A stretch of 64,000 bases of DNA. It comes from Uloborus plumipes. Its lineage: Eukaryota > Arthropoda > Arachnida > Araneae > Uloboridae. The DNA lies in assembly GCA_038373865.1 (NCBI GenBank), contig JAXGGA010004428.1:24587-88586 (forward strand), read 5' to 3'. Positions 11,222 through 23,053 of this stretch are shown one piece after another. The notes below the pieces were generated by a model. It was not told where the DNA came from and searched no databases. It saw only the letters and a program-made list of their open reading frames with translations. A program made the translations under genes and the position numbers. Each line of letters begins with the position of its first letter. The first letter of the stretch is position 1.

Positions 11222-12910
11222 CAGGGATTCCGAAACTTTTTTTGTCCATGGACCCCTTGCCGAGTTTTCCAGTTTCTCGTAGACCCCCTTCCTAAGGGTC
11301 GTTCCAAAACTAGTCAGGCACTGAAATAATAGAAGATAAGCATTCTTAAACGGTAAATTAGGTGGTTAAGTTCCATTATAGATGTTCCAAGACTACCAGA
11401 TGAAAGCAAGATGTATGGAAATATAGTAAGATTAATCAGAAATTAACCCAGCAGTATCAGAGAGATCTTTAATTATTGATTTTTTAAACAATCAAAAACT
11501 CCTTAAATGCTTGAAAACTTTCGAAAAATTTCAGTTTGACACTTTTACTGCAGAGAAAAAATTAAAATTAAAATTAAAAGAAAGCAGATGAAAAGAAAAA
11601 TGTAACATTTTTATTCATACTTTCATTATAATAATGGCACTGACCTTAAACACATCTTCTTACATAGAATAGGTATACACGAAAAAAAGGAAGACTTTAT
11701 TTGTGAGAATGGTGAATTTGGTGTATCGACAGCAAATTTTTAGTATTTGGCTTTAGATTTGTAAGACATAGCTTTAAATCTATCCGATAAAAAATTGCCA
11801 GTCTGTTTCTTATTTTTTTAAGAAAATTTGTGATTGAACTGAAATTTGCTTACACGAGGTATGAAGATGTCAAAGCTTGCAGAAATTTTCTTGTGACATT
11901 TCAAAGGTAGGATTTCCTGCATAATATCGGTTTTTCAATGTCATCAAAAATATTGATAATCTTCTACGACATGAGTGCCGAAAAGTTTTTAAAATAATAA
12001 TAATACAGTAAATACCTTGTCAAGCATGACCCGTTTAACATCAAGTGTACGTGGTATACTTTAAAGTCAAAAAGTAATTAATTGAAGTTCTCATCACTTT
12101 CTTCATACAACTGTGCAAATAATGTACAATGTTTTAAGTATTATTACGGTTCTTTTTATATTGCATTTGTTACAAATTGTAGAAATTGAGGCAGGCTGTT
12201 GCTCACATTTTTTGCTTATGATCCTGGCTCGTGAACCCCTATTTGTATTTCGTGGACCCCCAAAATTTTCTTTCGGTTATATGGACCCCTTGCAAGCAGG
12301 GCCTGATTATCCAAAAGGCACGGAAAGCTTGAGCTTCCCCCAAAAAATTATCAGGGGGCCAAAAATGACTGAAAACTTGTGATTTAAAATTCTAGTTTCT
12401 GCTTTTAAATGCGTATCTAAAGGTAATTGTAAACATTAGAACTAGTTCGATAAAAATTTTCTGGAAATTTTTAAAAGTGAAGACACATTTCATAAAACAT
12501 TAATCCCACCACAAGCTATTTTTAAATGTGGGATTTGACCCTATTTTTTTACAATGTACTTTTATTATGTTTTATTGATTCTGTGAAGTAATAAATCTAA
12601 TTTAACATCGAATCATAGAATTGCAATGCAGCCATGTGTATTATGTATGAAAGTTTTCATATTAGGGGAGGAAGGGGACAGACTTTAATCTGAATTCTTC
12701 TTAGACAGCTCTTAGAAATGATATGTACGCTTAGCGAGATTTGTTTCAATGTCTCAAGAGTATAGAAATACTCCCCCCACCCCTTGCCTCAAAAAGCAGG
12801 GGGCCTCAAAATGAAACACAGCTTCCCCTAACTTCACGAGTTAATCGGGCCCTGCTTGCAAGCTACGGGGGACCCCTGGAGGTGATTGTGGACCACTTTG
12901 GGAACCCCTG
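11222..12910. mobile_element. hAT-like element, non-autonomous, interrupted
   Basis: Ends are related inverted sequences: left CAGGGATTCCGAAACT, right (inverted) CAGGGGTTCCCAAAGT. Subterminal GGACCCC-rich segments are repeated in inverse orientation. The flanks GTATAGCA and GCAGATAC match poorly, so the hAT call rests on the termini. A 558-bp MITE with a perfect 8-bp duplication is inserted near the right end. No transposase domain was recognised. Confidence 0.6.
12297..12854. mobile_element. Nested hAT MITE
   Basis: A 558-bp element with terminal inverted repeats CAGGGCCTGATTA (left) and CAGGGCCCGATTA (right, inverted). A perfect 8-bp target duplication, CTTGCAAG, lies at 12289-12296 and 12855-12862. 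An 8-bp duplication with CAGGG termini is diagnostic of the hAT superfamily. It carries no transposase. It inserted into the right end of the element at 11222-12910, so it is the younger of the two. Confidence 0.9.
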
Positions 12911-13349
12911 GCAGATACCTCATACTAACCAAATAACGCAAATGAAATGAAACAGTATTTCAATATACTCACCAGCATTATGTACAGCTCCTTTCCAACC
13001 ATGTGGAAGTCTTAGGATATCTGTAGCGATAACTTCTGTCGCTAATTTTAATGGAAATTATTACTGCGGCAGGAATCTCTGGAACAGTTCTGAAGCGAAT
13101 GGTTCGAAGTCGTTCCTTTATCTTAATAATTTAGTCAAAGCCAGTAAGACGTAAGTCCTTGTGATTGACTTATCTTCTAAAACTATATTAATAAACTGTA
13201 AAACTTGGTGGCATGCATAATTTTTGCATTAGATTTAAATTATTGCCCCTATTAAAGTTCCAATCCTCGTATAGAACGAAATAGATCGATGCAGGGGTAG
13301 ATATAGATTTAAATAGATAGATGTACAAAGAAATTGATACCGATTAAAG
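12911..13349. other. Unassigned spacer
   Basis: AT-rich; nothing recognised. Confidence 0.35.
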
Positions 13350-14670
13350 TAAGAGCAAGAATCTGAGAGAGTGTCACCGCTGTGATTCATAACGTCTCAG
13401 ATTTTTTCCAAAAAATTACCAAATGTTTATTTTCTTATTGAAAGACCAAATCCAGAATGTTTCGTTCTAAAGTTGAGTTGTTTAGTTTTTATGGATCCCT
13501 AAAAGTGATGGTGCGGCATCAAAAATTAAGCGGATTTTTAAGACATGGAAGTTGCTGTATACCAAAACTCTTACCAGGAACAGTTGAACTCCATTTCTTT
13601 TTGTATATGGAATACAGAAGGTTCAAACTTTACAAAATGAATGTTAAATTTGAGGTAAGTTGTTGCTGTAAGGTCAGTGAAAGCCCTCAAAAGAAGACAT
13701 TTTTGACTTTTTCAGCATTTTTGAGGTCCAAAAACATCTTGTACATTTCAGTTGCCACGGCAAAAGTAGTGTCGTTTGAAAGACCAGTGTAAGCACTTTA
13801 AAATAATGTATAAATAACCGAGGAAAGTTCAACGTGCTTTTAGTTGCGTCAGGCCGAAATATTGAAATATTTTTTTTTTGCCAATGTCATACTCTATTCT
13901 TTGTCTTAACAGAACAGTTGAGTCCTTTGAGGCGAAATGTTAAAATTTTTTTTACAAAAAATTTATTTTTTCCTGTGCATATTTTGTAAAATTTTTTTAA
14001 GTATTTCGCCTCAAAGGACTCAACTGTTCTGTTAAGACAAAGAATAGAGTATGAAATTGGCAAAAAAAAATTCAATACGTTGTTGGCAAAGGAAGTTATG
14101 ACCGTTTGAATATCGGTAAAATATGACATTTTTCATATTTCGGCCTTATGCGACTAAAAGCAAGCTGGACTTTCCTCGGTTGTTTATACTCGTACATTAT
14201 TTTAAAGTGCTTACACTGGCCTTTTAAACGACACTACTTTTGCCGTGGCAACTGAAATGTAAAAGCTGTTTTTGGACCTCACAAATGCTGAAAAAGGTCA
14301 AAAATGCCTTGTTTAGAGGGCCTTCACTGACCTTACGGCATCAACTTATCCCAAATTTAACATTCATTTTGTAAAGTTTGAGCTTTCTATATTCCATATA
14401 CAAAAAGAAAATTGGAGTTGAACAGTTCCTGGTAAGAGTTTTGGCTCACAGCAACTTCCATGTCTTGAAAATCCGCTTAATTTTTGATGCCGCACCTTCA
14501 CCTTTAGGGATCCACAAAAACTAAACAACTCAACTTTAGAACAAAACATTCTGGATTTGGTCTTTCAATAAGATAATAAACGTTTGGTAAATTTTCGGAA
14601 AAATCTGAGATGTCATGAATCACCTCGTAATGCTAGGCGTGACAGTTTCTCAGATTCTTGCTCGTCATTT
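13350..14670. repeat. Foldback: about 600-bp inverted-repeat arms
   Basis: The left arm from about 13350 and the right arm to about 14670 are inverted copies. Examples are ACTCTATTCT at 13891 against AGAATAGAGT at 14041, and TCTCAGATTT at 13395 against AAATCTGAGA at 14601. The centre lies near 13970 with a short AT-rich loop. Arms are highly similar over their whole length with about 60 bp of net indel. Short open frames here are fragments of the same arm read in opposite directions, not separate genes. A transcript across it would fold into a very long hairpin. No superfamily assigned. Confidence 0.85.
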
Positions 14671-14743
14671 TTAAATTTCAGCCAAATTGCTTTAGGCAGC
14701 CCCCAAAGACGCATTCTCGGCGTAAAAAGGGTGAATGGTATAA

Positions 14744-15128
14744 AGCGCGATTCACATAGCGAGCGAAACGCGTTCGCGAAGCGAACTTTTCCCCTCGAAA
14801 CAGGTTTTCGGAATGCGTTCCCATGACAACGCGGCGAATATTCGCCTGTCACGAGCGATCTAGCATGCTAGATATTTTCGCGTGCGAAAGGCGAACGAAA
14901 TTTGGCAACGAGAGCGACAGCCAGTTAGAGGGAAGGCGCCATCTTTGCTCTGTTTTGACCGCGTGGACATTCGATTTCATTGGCTCTCGCGAGTTGGGCG
15001 CGCTTTACCCTTAGTGGGTGAATACCATCACGTGACTTTCGCCCGCATCTAGTATGAATGATCGGAGTTTTTGACCAGCGAGCGAAAAACGCTTCGTTCG
15101 TTCGCGTCGCTCGCAATCTGAATCGGCC
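14744..15128. mobile_element. GC-rich MITE, probably PIF/Harbinger-like
   Basis: A compact GC-rich segment in AT-rich surroundings. The ends are inverted relatives: left AGCGCGATTCACATAGCGAG, right (inverted) GGCCGATTCAGATTGCGAG. Subterminal CGAACGCG-type motifs recur in both halves. The flanks TAA (14741-14743) and TTA (15129-15131) suggest a 3-bp duplication but are not identical. The overlapping 63-80 codon frames on both strands reflect GC composition. Confidence 0.6.
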
Positions 15129-15131
15129 TTA

Positions 15132-15828
15132 AGAAAGGAATCGCTCATAAAATAATTATCTCTGAAAATAGCCCTGAGCGCCATTGTCTCTTAGGACGGC
15201 CCTGGTCATAATTTTATTTAGAAAAATCTTTTTACGTACTTAACAAAATCATTGGAGCGAAGCCACTAGGAAATGCTGATTCAACTTTCGGAATAACACT
15301 TTAAAATAGATTTCAAGAAACGCTAATGGCGTCTTTTGTTATATTATGTATATTCCATTCCTGCTTTTGTGCATCGTTCATCAGCCACCATTGTTGCTGG
15401 AGTGCTTTCAATTGTACCGTGTTCTATGTAATTTAATAAACAAATATATCGAAAGGAATATTTAGCTCAAGATGGATAAATTAAGAGTAGGTATCAAGAG
15501 AATACAAACCTGTTTACGTCGGATGCATTCGCATTGTTAATGAACAATCAAATAATTATCCATCATTTTGTAATTTTCCCTAGATGTTGTGTTACAATGT
15601 ACGATTTATGCTCCAATGAAATGAATAAATAGCGTGAAAGTTAGGGTATTTAACTCTCTATTAACAGATAAAATTGAATAAATGATTTTCGCTCTGGATG
15701 TTGAATTTATTTTGACGTTACTTACACATAGTGAAAGGGAGGCATTTGCATATAAATAGCTTCGCAACACGAATACATTTGACAGAAATGGCAACACTTA
15801 ATTGAAATTTAAAGGCTACTAGCTGCCA
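15132..15828. other. Non-coding stretch
   Basis: Nothing recognised. A GGACGGCCCTGGTC motif near 15192 resembles a lone hAT terminus, but no partner was found. Confidence 0.35.
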
Positions 15829-16629
15829 GGGCAGCTAGATTAGCTTCCTGCGGCATGTTGATACATAACGTCCCCCCTCTCTAACTTTCACCTCATTCTG
15901 AAGTTTTATTTGATATAATTTAATGTTCATTCGATTTCAAGACATACCACGCACGTGGCCCGGCGTTGCACGGGCACTTCGTCCCTTGAAAGTAGTGAGG
16001 AAAATTTCAAGAAACTACTCCCCGCCAAGGCGGCTCGCTAACAGGCGCTTCACGCCTTTACTTTTTTCCTATATAAAAAAATCATTCGAATTATTGAGAT
16101 GCTTCGCGTCTTCAAAATGGTGAGGAAAGTTTCAGTAAGTTCAGCTCGCTCAAAGGAAAAAAGCAGACATAGATACTCAGTTTTTAATATAAGCAGATGG
16201 CTTTTCAACAAATGAATGTTTCAAAATATTACAAGTAGTTAGCGATAAAAATACTATGTAAGTGGCCCGCTTATGAGTTTCGTGTTTGATTTAGTTAAGC
16301 CTTTATTCAAAATTCTCATTATCATTGTTATCACTGTTTCATAGCAACCACGTTTCAACAATGGATTTCATATTTGATCATTTATTAGGCTTAATCGCTT
16401 TAAATTTGACTACTTATTAACTGATATCTTCGCTAATTAAAATCGTATAATTATATAAATTGAAACTAATGAAGCCTGAAAAATTACCTATCTATCGGTA
16501 CCTGGTTCGACTTTCAGTTCATTGGCGTTCAGGAGAAAGAAGCGTGACATAGAAAGATAGTTAGAAAGATAGTTAGAAAGATAGTTAGAAAGAAAGTTAG
16601 AAAGATACTCAGTTTTTAATATAAGTAGA
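15829..16629 (-). mobile_element. Helitron L, copy 1 (chimeric 3' end)
   Basis: Read on the minus strand it starts TCTACTTATATTAAAAACTG and ends with an inverted repeat (CTAGCTGCCCTGGCAGCTAG) finishing in CTAG. It sits between A (15828) and T (16630). At 15953-15976 it contains the hairpin GGCCCGGCGTTGCACGGGC, which is the 3' terminus of Helitron family B, so the present terminus lies about 120 bp beyond an older one. One CCGCCAAGGCGG unit and an AGATAGTTAGAA microsatellite (about 16552-16605) lie inside. No coding capacity. Confidence 0.85.
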
Positions 16630-17003
16630 TTAATGTTATTTGCAAAACCCGAACATCCTCAACAGAACCTGAACAACGAAAGTTATTTTTACTTTCTATC
16701 TAAAACCAGCTCGTGCCACGCTCTTAATAGTTCAATTAACCAATTCAATTATCTTAGGCGAAAGTAGAGCAAATAGAAGGGTAACATCGTTGTGAATGGT
16801 TTTAAGCGCCATCTGTCTGATGATATTTTAAATAGGTAATTAAACATGTAGTTAATTCCAGTCAGAAAACTAGAGGATTTAAAATGTCATGTAATATTGT
16901 GTTGAAATGAAAAACCACAATATAAATTGCCAGTTATGTTATGTCTTTTATATAAAATATCTATAAAGATTTCTTTTTAAAATTAATGACCCAACATTTT
17001 CTA
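16630..17003. other. Unassigned spacer
   Basis: AT-rich; nothing recognised. Confidence 0.35.
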
Positions 17004-17414
17004 CACTGCAAAAAATGAGCTGTTGTTTTTACAGTAGAATACTGGCAGCCGAAGTTCCAATTTAAAACTGTAAACTGCACAGTAATAAACTGTAAAACTA
17101 GCAATTTTAGTTTCTTAGTGTAAAGTTAGGAATTATACACTTTATTGCAGTGGACTTTAGCTGCATTATGCTGTCAAAACAACAGTATAATACTGGCGGC
17201 AGAGATTCTAGTTTAAAATTATAAAATGCACGGTAATAAACTATAAAATTAGAAATTTTACAGTTTATTACTGTCAAACTAGCAATTCTACAGTTTAGTA
17301 CTGTAAAGTTAGCAATTTTACAGTTTATTACTGTAAAATCAGCAATTTTTTAGAGTTTATTGCTATAAAATTAGCTGTATTATACTGTAAAAACAGCATT
17401 CATTTTTTACAGTG
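17004..17414. mobile_element. MITE with TA duplication and internal minisatellite
   Basis: The ends are inverted relatives: left CACTGCAAAAAATGA, right (inverted) CACTGTAAAAAATGA. Each is flanked by TA. The interior is a degenerate minisatellite alternating TTTACAGTTTATTACTGT with its inverted form, spaced about 40-45 bp apart. The TA duplication suggests a Tc1/mariner-type origin. Confidence 0.65.
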
Positions 17415-17669
17415 TACGTTTTGCGTTATCCACTTCGTTACAGTCATTTCGAAAATAAAATAAACAATTATAAGCGAAATTTCAAATTCTTTGGACATAT
17501 ACAGTGAACTCTCACTTATACGCCGCCTCATTTATGCGCCTTTTTCACTTATACGACGATTTTGAATGGTCCCAGCACATTCCATAGCAAAATAATGATA
17601 GCATCACTCGTTTATGCGTCGCTCTAAAGATAAATATTTCACTTATGCGCCGAATTTTCCCTAAAATGT

Positions 17670-17676
<7 letters not shown>

Positions 17677-17718
<42 letters not shown>
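17677..17718. repeat. (AT)n microsatellite
   Basis: About 20 AT units. Matching AT tracts lie at 20472-20488 and 22126-22152, so one original AT repeat has been split by two insertions. Confidence 0.85.
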
Positions 17719-17719
<1 letters not shown>

Positions 17720-18126
17720 GGTGATTCAGAAATGTATGGAAAAAAATAAACTTTGTATTTTTGTGCGTCTTACCCTCTTATTTTGTGCCACTATATACAC
17801 TGATTATTTGTGTAAAATTTTGACAAAATATATTAATATTTAGAGGTCGCGCAAACGCATTGAAATTTCGTGATATTGATAAAAACGTGAACGTAAATGA
17901 TATCTATGGAAAAAAGTAGCCTTTGTATTTTTGTTCGTCTTACCGTCTTATTTAGGCCTTTATATACACTGAATTATTTGTCCAAAATTTTAGTAAACTA
18001 TGTTTACCTTTAGGAGTACTTCAAATTTTGTGATAGTGGCACAAATGCGAACGTAAATAATAATAATAAAGTTACTTTATTGCTGTTTTTTTCTCTGAAG
18101 AAAAAAACGTGCAATCACAAAATGAG

Positions 18127-18823
18127 CTATATATCTGAAAAACCAATGAAATGCAGAAAAGTATGAAAACTAATCATATACGGAAAAAATATAAAAAACA
18201 AATTTAAATACATTAAATATATAGTAGTTAGCTCATTAATTCTTGCAATACTTTTTAGGTTACATTTTTGCAACTTTGAAAACTTTTCTGTGTTCTGTAC
18301 CACTTGAAGAAGACACTGTCTTTGTTTTTCGTCGTTAGTGATAGTCTTAAACAAATGCTTCAATAAGGGCCACACCACGCTCCGTATTGTCGTTTACAAT
18401 CCTCAGTTTCTTCGGTAGTACAAAGCCTTGTTGATAGCTATCTTGAAGATTCCAATGCTCAGGATCAAATAGCTGATATATTTTGAGTTTCTCCTTTACA
18501 TGAATAAGGACGCTGAAAATGTTCCAAATCATTTCTTAGTGCTTGCACAAAAAGGGTTCTTGGGAACCCAGCTCTTGGATATTCTTTCCCATTAACGATA
18601 AGAATGTGAAATAAATCACATTCATATGTTACGAATACCTTTTCTTTGTCCGGCTGCACGTTTGAACTGGTTGTGAAATAAACTTGAAGCCATAAAGAAT
18701 CTTTGACACAGATATAACATGATGAACCTCTCCTGGGACACGAAAACATACACCAAGAGAAGGTGCTCCGCTCAAGAAAATCACACTAAGCTCTAGTATC
18801 TTCCTTGGACACTTCTTTTGCAT
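18127..18823 (-). pseudogene. Broken transposon-associated ORF, family unnamed
   Basis: Four overlapping minus-strand frames look like one reading frame cut by frameshifts. Pieces in order include KKCPRKILELSVIFLSGAP, GVCFRVPGEVHH, LRIVNDNTERGVALIEAF and NDEKQRQCLLQVV. The pattern NDxxERGVxLI followed by DExQxQxLLQVV is one I remember from a widespread group of uncharacterised arthropod proteins that look transposon-associated; I cannot name a domain. It lies inside the TA-flanked element and on its minus strand, so it is probably that element's own former gene. It is not functional. Confidence 0.5.
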
Positions 18824-19258
18824 GGGTCATCAGAAGTTGACTTTGCGCAACTTCCATTACTAGTTGCACGTTGCTCTGAATTGGCTACCAGCTCCTCAAC
18901 CTCATCGTTTCTCACTCCAGGTTTAAAATTAGAATGTTTTATCCTTGACTATGATTGCTGAAACCGCTTAAAAAGCAGTATTGTAGATAAAATGGCAGTC
19001 GATGGTTCCACGCAATTGCGTGAACACCGCATTTGACATTGCACGCAATCAAATACCCCAATTCTGCCTATTTCTTGGTTTACTGTTTAAAATACCGACC
19101 AAGACTAGAATAGACTTTAGTTGTAATACCACAGAAAACACAATGTCTAAAATATAATGGCGGAAAACACAATATAAAAGTTGCTTCCCTAGTTCTTTTT
19201 CCCAAGTTCAAACTTGCTCCAACTTTAGTACCGGCACTGCATGTCGTATCGAAACACA

Positions 19259-19652
19259 TATCACACCCTTGCTACAAAAGTGCAACAACTAATAAATTGT
19301 AATTTTTGAGTTACAACCGTCATTAAACGTAGTTTACATGTCTCTACCAATCTTCAAAAGAACCAGAAGTTCCATTGAAAAATCAGCCGCCAGAGAGCAG
19401 TTATGGCGTTTTGTTGTTATCAAGATGCATAGGACCCCTTTCACTGAAATGCCACATTTTGAGTTGTCGTCCAGCCGTCGGCGTCGTAGAGTAACGTGCG
19501 TAACTAACTATCATAGTTTGAGATGTATCGGTCTTCATATTGATAAATTTAAAAATACTAAAATGTGTCTAGTCAGCCCGGAAACAGTTTTTTGCAATTC
19601 CTGGAAAACGTAGTTTTTTGAGTTGTGGCACTTTTGTAGCAAGGGTGCGATA
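19259..19652. mobile_element. MITE (family D), copy 1
   Basis: About 394 bp with long inverted ends related to TATCGCACCCTTGCTACAAA. A second, inverted copy lies at 32323-32711 and aligns over its whole length. The 91-codon frame across it is not a gene; the matching strand of the other copy also has an open frame through the same sequence. The duplicated target is short (TA or ATAT) and hard to separate from the termini. Confidence 0.75.
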
Positions 19653-20488
19653 TACCACGTACGAGCTCATTAAGTTCCCATTTATCTAACTGGTTATCGC
19701 ACAGCAGCATTGGCCGTAGCAATTCCAGTGCCTGACTAACTTACTAGAACCCAGAAGTAAATCATCAATGCTTGTGGTCCTGATACTAATACTGGTATGA
19801 AACCCACCGATCCTACTTCATTTTCCCAAAATATTTTGCATAAGTGTTTTGTTCCAGTGGAATCAAAGGAAGTCATAGATTTAAACGACTTTTGTAAGTT
19901 AACGGCCGATTCAGAGCGAATAGTTTGCCTTTACCGTTTTATGGACGTTGTTAAATCCTCCCCATTTTGACACATACTTTGTACTGTAGCAGCTACTATC
20001 AAAGTGGCTTTCTGTCACTTATATTGGGCCCTGTCTAGAGTGGATGCTAGGTGTTTTAGCCGAATAAACTCATACATCTCAAACAACCGAAAAGAAAACA
20101 GAAACCACAGCCCGAGCTTGCAGCTGCATTTTCTACCCAAACTCAGGCTGCAGATGATGCAGCTTTGGAGCAGGGAGGGGGGTCGTTACAACTCACTTTG
20201 AGCTATTATTTTATTCACTAATTACTTAGTAGAGTAAACTAACATTTTCAATTATTCCATTTTATATGAAGAACAATATTATTTCGGGTAATGAAGTTAT
20301 GTACTCCAACTCTCAAAATTGCTAATTTTCAATAGAATTCGATCGCGTTGCGCGACCTCTAAATATTATTCAATTGAGCTAAAATTTTACATACATCACA
20401 TTCATGAATAGTGTAAAAAAACTGCGGGGTAAGACCAAAGAAATTCAAAAAAAAATTTTTTTGAATCACCCTAATATATATATATATA

Positions 20489-22125
20489 CAGTGGCGGATC
20501 CAGAAAAAATCTACAGAGGGGGCACAAAATCACAGTTTGATTTTTTAACTGAAAAATAATAATTGTTGTTAACAACAAACAACTGTCATATACTAATGTA
20601 TTATCGTATTTTCTTTACCTTTCGGCTCCTGGTAATAATGGCATTCCATCAAGCAGTCATGGTATAGTATGGCTCTGGCAGTAGAAGGTGTCCTTTGAAA
20701 GTGTTTATTTATTTGTGGATACCTTGCATTAGGGGAACGTTATTATTTTGAGTTAAAATACGTACACAACGTTATTTCATTTAGCAAGTTCTTGTAAATG
20801 AATAAAAAAGAACACAGAACGAATAAGGAACACACGGACATATACGAAGAACACTGAAGAAGTTCATTTCAAAGATTTAAATGAATTGTAATTGTAGCTT
20901 CCGAGCATGCTTGTTGGCAAATAAATTTAAGATCTCTTCGGGGTCTACTTTAATTCATCGGTGTATGTGTAGCATACTAAGACCATTTGATCTCTACTGA
21001 CCCATGGTGGATCTTAAAAATGTCTTTATTCTTTTCAATGTGCTGAAAGATCTTTCAGCAGTGGCAGTTATGATAGGTAAAACACAAAGAATTTTTAAAA
21101 TACACTGAATGTTAGGAAACATTGCAGCAAATTTATAAGCTCACATGGGAGTGTCAACTTTTTGTGTTTTGTCAGCCCAAAGTTCTTTCCATAAAAGTAA
21201 TTCCCCTGAAAGGGCATTTATATTTGAGGGTAAATCACCCTCGTATTTTTGAGCGGCATCAATAATATCGTCATCGGGTAAATTGTTCTCTAAGTAAAAT
21301 TTGGGGACTACTTTCTGTAACTTTGATATGATATCACTATTTTGTGTCTCAAATCGGACATCTAGCTCGGAAATGAGGAAATCTAAGTTGGGCGAATATA
21401 TCTTTAACCGGAAATATTCCATGGGAACAGCAAGCTTTTGCTGTACAGTGGCAGTTCTAGGGATCCTGATTTCAACCCCCAATATTCTTCGTTTCGTTGA
21501 ATATACTTTCAAATTCGCTTTCGGAGTTGTTCCGAATCGCACATAAAGCCGATTTCACCGCCGCAACCATTAGCATTCTTTTGCTGTAATCAAGGTTGGA
21601 GCTTTGTAATTGAATGGATAAAGGCAAAAGTAATGGCCAAAAAATTTGTTAAAATTTTCAAGCCCAACAGAAACTCGAACTTGCAAATTGACTTGCAGAT
21701 CGTGACTGAGCTTTGCTTGAGGAATGCGAGCGGCTGCTACTCACTTCATCCAGAGTGCAGACAATTGCAGGCAATATTTCAAGAAAATGAAGAATACCAT
21801 CGTGTCTTTCAATCCATCTAGTTTCGCAATTTTTTTTTGCTTTCGATGATTTTTCCTCTGGTAACATTTCCCCAATTTTGGTGTTCAAAAGTTGTGCTCA
21901 AGATGCAGATTCTAGCAAAAAGTTGTTTACACTTTTAATAATACCAACAGTATATATAAAAAAAAATTGCTACAAAATATTTTTAAAAAACGCAAAACAG
22001 ATGTATCGAATCGGCGCCGATAATTTGATCGGTGTTTCTTGTTTCAGTATATGTTTTAGGCTCTTCGAGAATACATGACAGGGGGGGCACGTGCCCCCGT
22101 GCCCTCCCCGCTGGATCCGCCACTG
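20489..22125. mobile_element. hAT transposon with degenerate transposase
   Basis: Ends are CAGTGGCGGATCCAG and its inverse, both bordered by TATATATA, consistent with an 8-bp duplication although the AT-repeat context makes that weak evidence alone. At 1,637 bp it is shorter than an intact hAT. The interior encodes recognisable hAT transposase segments on the minus strand. Confidence 0.88.
20930..21888 (-). pseudogene. hAT transposase pseudogene (ZMYM1/THAP12-like group)
   Basis: On the minus strand, in order: CETRWIERHDGILHFLEILP (from about 21840), YFRLKIYSPNLDFLISELDV (about 21420), LSGELLLWKELW (about 21190) and a C-terminal stretch with FPNIQCILKILCVLPIITAT followed by AERSFSTLKRIKTFLRSTMG (about 21120-21000). 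These are the RWxxRHD block and the C-terminal dimerisation block of hAT transposases, of the kind often annotated as zinc finger MYM-type 1-like or 52 kDa repressor-like. Frameshifts separate the first two blocks and stops follow the last. The N-terminal zinc-finger part is missing. Confidence 0.85.
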
Positions 22126-22152
22126 TATATATATATATATATATATATATAT
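22126..22152. repeat. (AT)n microsatellite, distal piece
   Basis: About 13 AT units; the distal part of the AT repeat that received both insertions. Confidence 0.8.
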
Positions 22153-22522
22153 TTAAAGAAGCAATTTTCTTCACTTTTCTCTTTAAACTTTTGCCTTTAT
22201 TGCTCACGGAAGGCATTTTTTCCGCATAAATTAGAGTTCGGAGAGGGGCAATTATCTATTATGCATCGTTTTAAAGGGAGCAGTTTGTAATTAGGTATGC
22301 TACAATTTTTGTTTTCTCTTTATCATTGTAATTACGTTACAGAAATTGCCAAACCGTAGTAATATGTCCCTTTTCTATAGAAACATTCTAATTTATTCTC
22401 TCATTAGAACTTATGTTGCGTTTTAGTCCTTTAAATTGGCTTGTTCACTTATACGTCTCTCTCACTTATGCGCCTTTTTCTGTTGGTCCCTTGGGCAGGC
22501 GTATAAGTGAGAGTTCACTGTA

Positions 22523-23053
22523 TATCCTATTTTTGTGAAGAATATTCAGTATGAGTTTGATGAATTTTACTGTACGTCAACGCAAATAAAAAAAAAAACG
22601 TCTGAATGTTTAATGAAAATCTGATGAACTAAACTTGCGTGTCAAACGTCATCCATTATCTTAATGGATCAAATGAAATGAGATTTCATCTTATGAAACT
22701 AACCAGATTAATGGGAGACATTAGTTTCCCCGAAACTTTAATGATTTAAGAAATCGGAAGACATTAGTTTAACTCAGTGTTTTAGGGCTCAATCTGACTA
22801 GTTGAGTCTCAAGGATAACTGTAGAGGGAAAGGTACTGACTGTAGCTCATGCTACATTATCAGAGCCATTTAATTGATTTTTTGTTCTTCTTTTTTTGTC
22901 TTTTTCTGTGGAACTGTGGGAAAGAAAATTTCTTAATAGTTAGTGACTTGGATACGTCGAGGATAAATATTCTTTAAAAAAAAATATATTACGATGCTTT
23001 ATTCCGTGCCATCTTTCGTCTCATCCTTAGATAGTTTGTTTTGAGCAACTGAC
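22523..23053. other. Unassigned spacer
   Basis: AT-rich; nothing recognised. Confidence 0.35.

Larger units (their letters stand above)
17719..20471. mobile_element. TA-flanked DNA transposon with degraded ORF
   Basis: Ends are GGGTGATTCA and its inverse, flanked by TA (17717-17718 and 20472-20473), 2,753 bp. The left end carries a roughly 170-bp subterminal repeat twice (from about 17755 and 17930, each starting with CGTCTTACC). A related inverted segment lies at the right end (20350-20460). A broken minus-strand frame spans 18127-18823 and a MITE is nested at 19259-19652. The superfamily is not certain. Confidence 0.7.
17502..22520. mobile_element. pogo/Tigger-type element split by two later insertions
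   Basis: Both ends carry the same inverted repeat starting CAGTGAACTCTCACTTATAC, identical over at least 23 bases. TA flanks both sides (17500-17501 and 22521-22522). CACTTATACG/CACTTATGCG motifs recur subterminally. Its original body is only about 550-600 bp (17502-17676 and 22153-22520) around an AT microsatellite. The remaining 4.4 kb are a TA-flanked element (17719-20471) and a hAT element (20489-22125), both inserted into the AT repeat. No transposase belongs to the outer element. Confidence 0.85.

Noticed and set aside
13457..14549. Apparent pair of related proteins starting MFRSKVELFSF and MFCSKVELFSF
   Set aside because: They are the two arms of one palindrome read in opposite directions, not a gene pair.
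14584..15116. Overlapping 63-80 codon frames on both strands near 14.6-15.1 kb
   Set aside because: They fall on foldback and GC-rich MITE sequence and overlap each other on opposite strands.
16552..16605. CRISPR-like regular repeat
   Set aside because: It is an AGATAGTTAGAA microsatellite inside a Helitron, with no unique spacers and a eukaryotic context.
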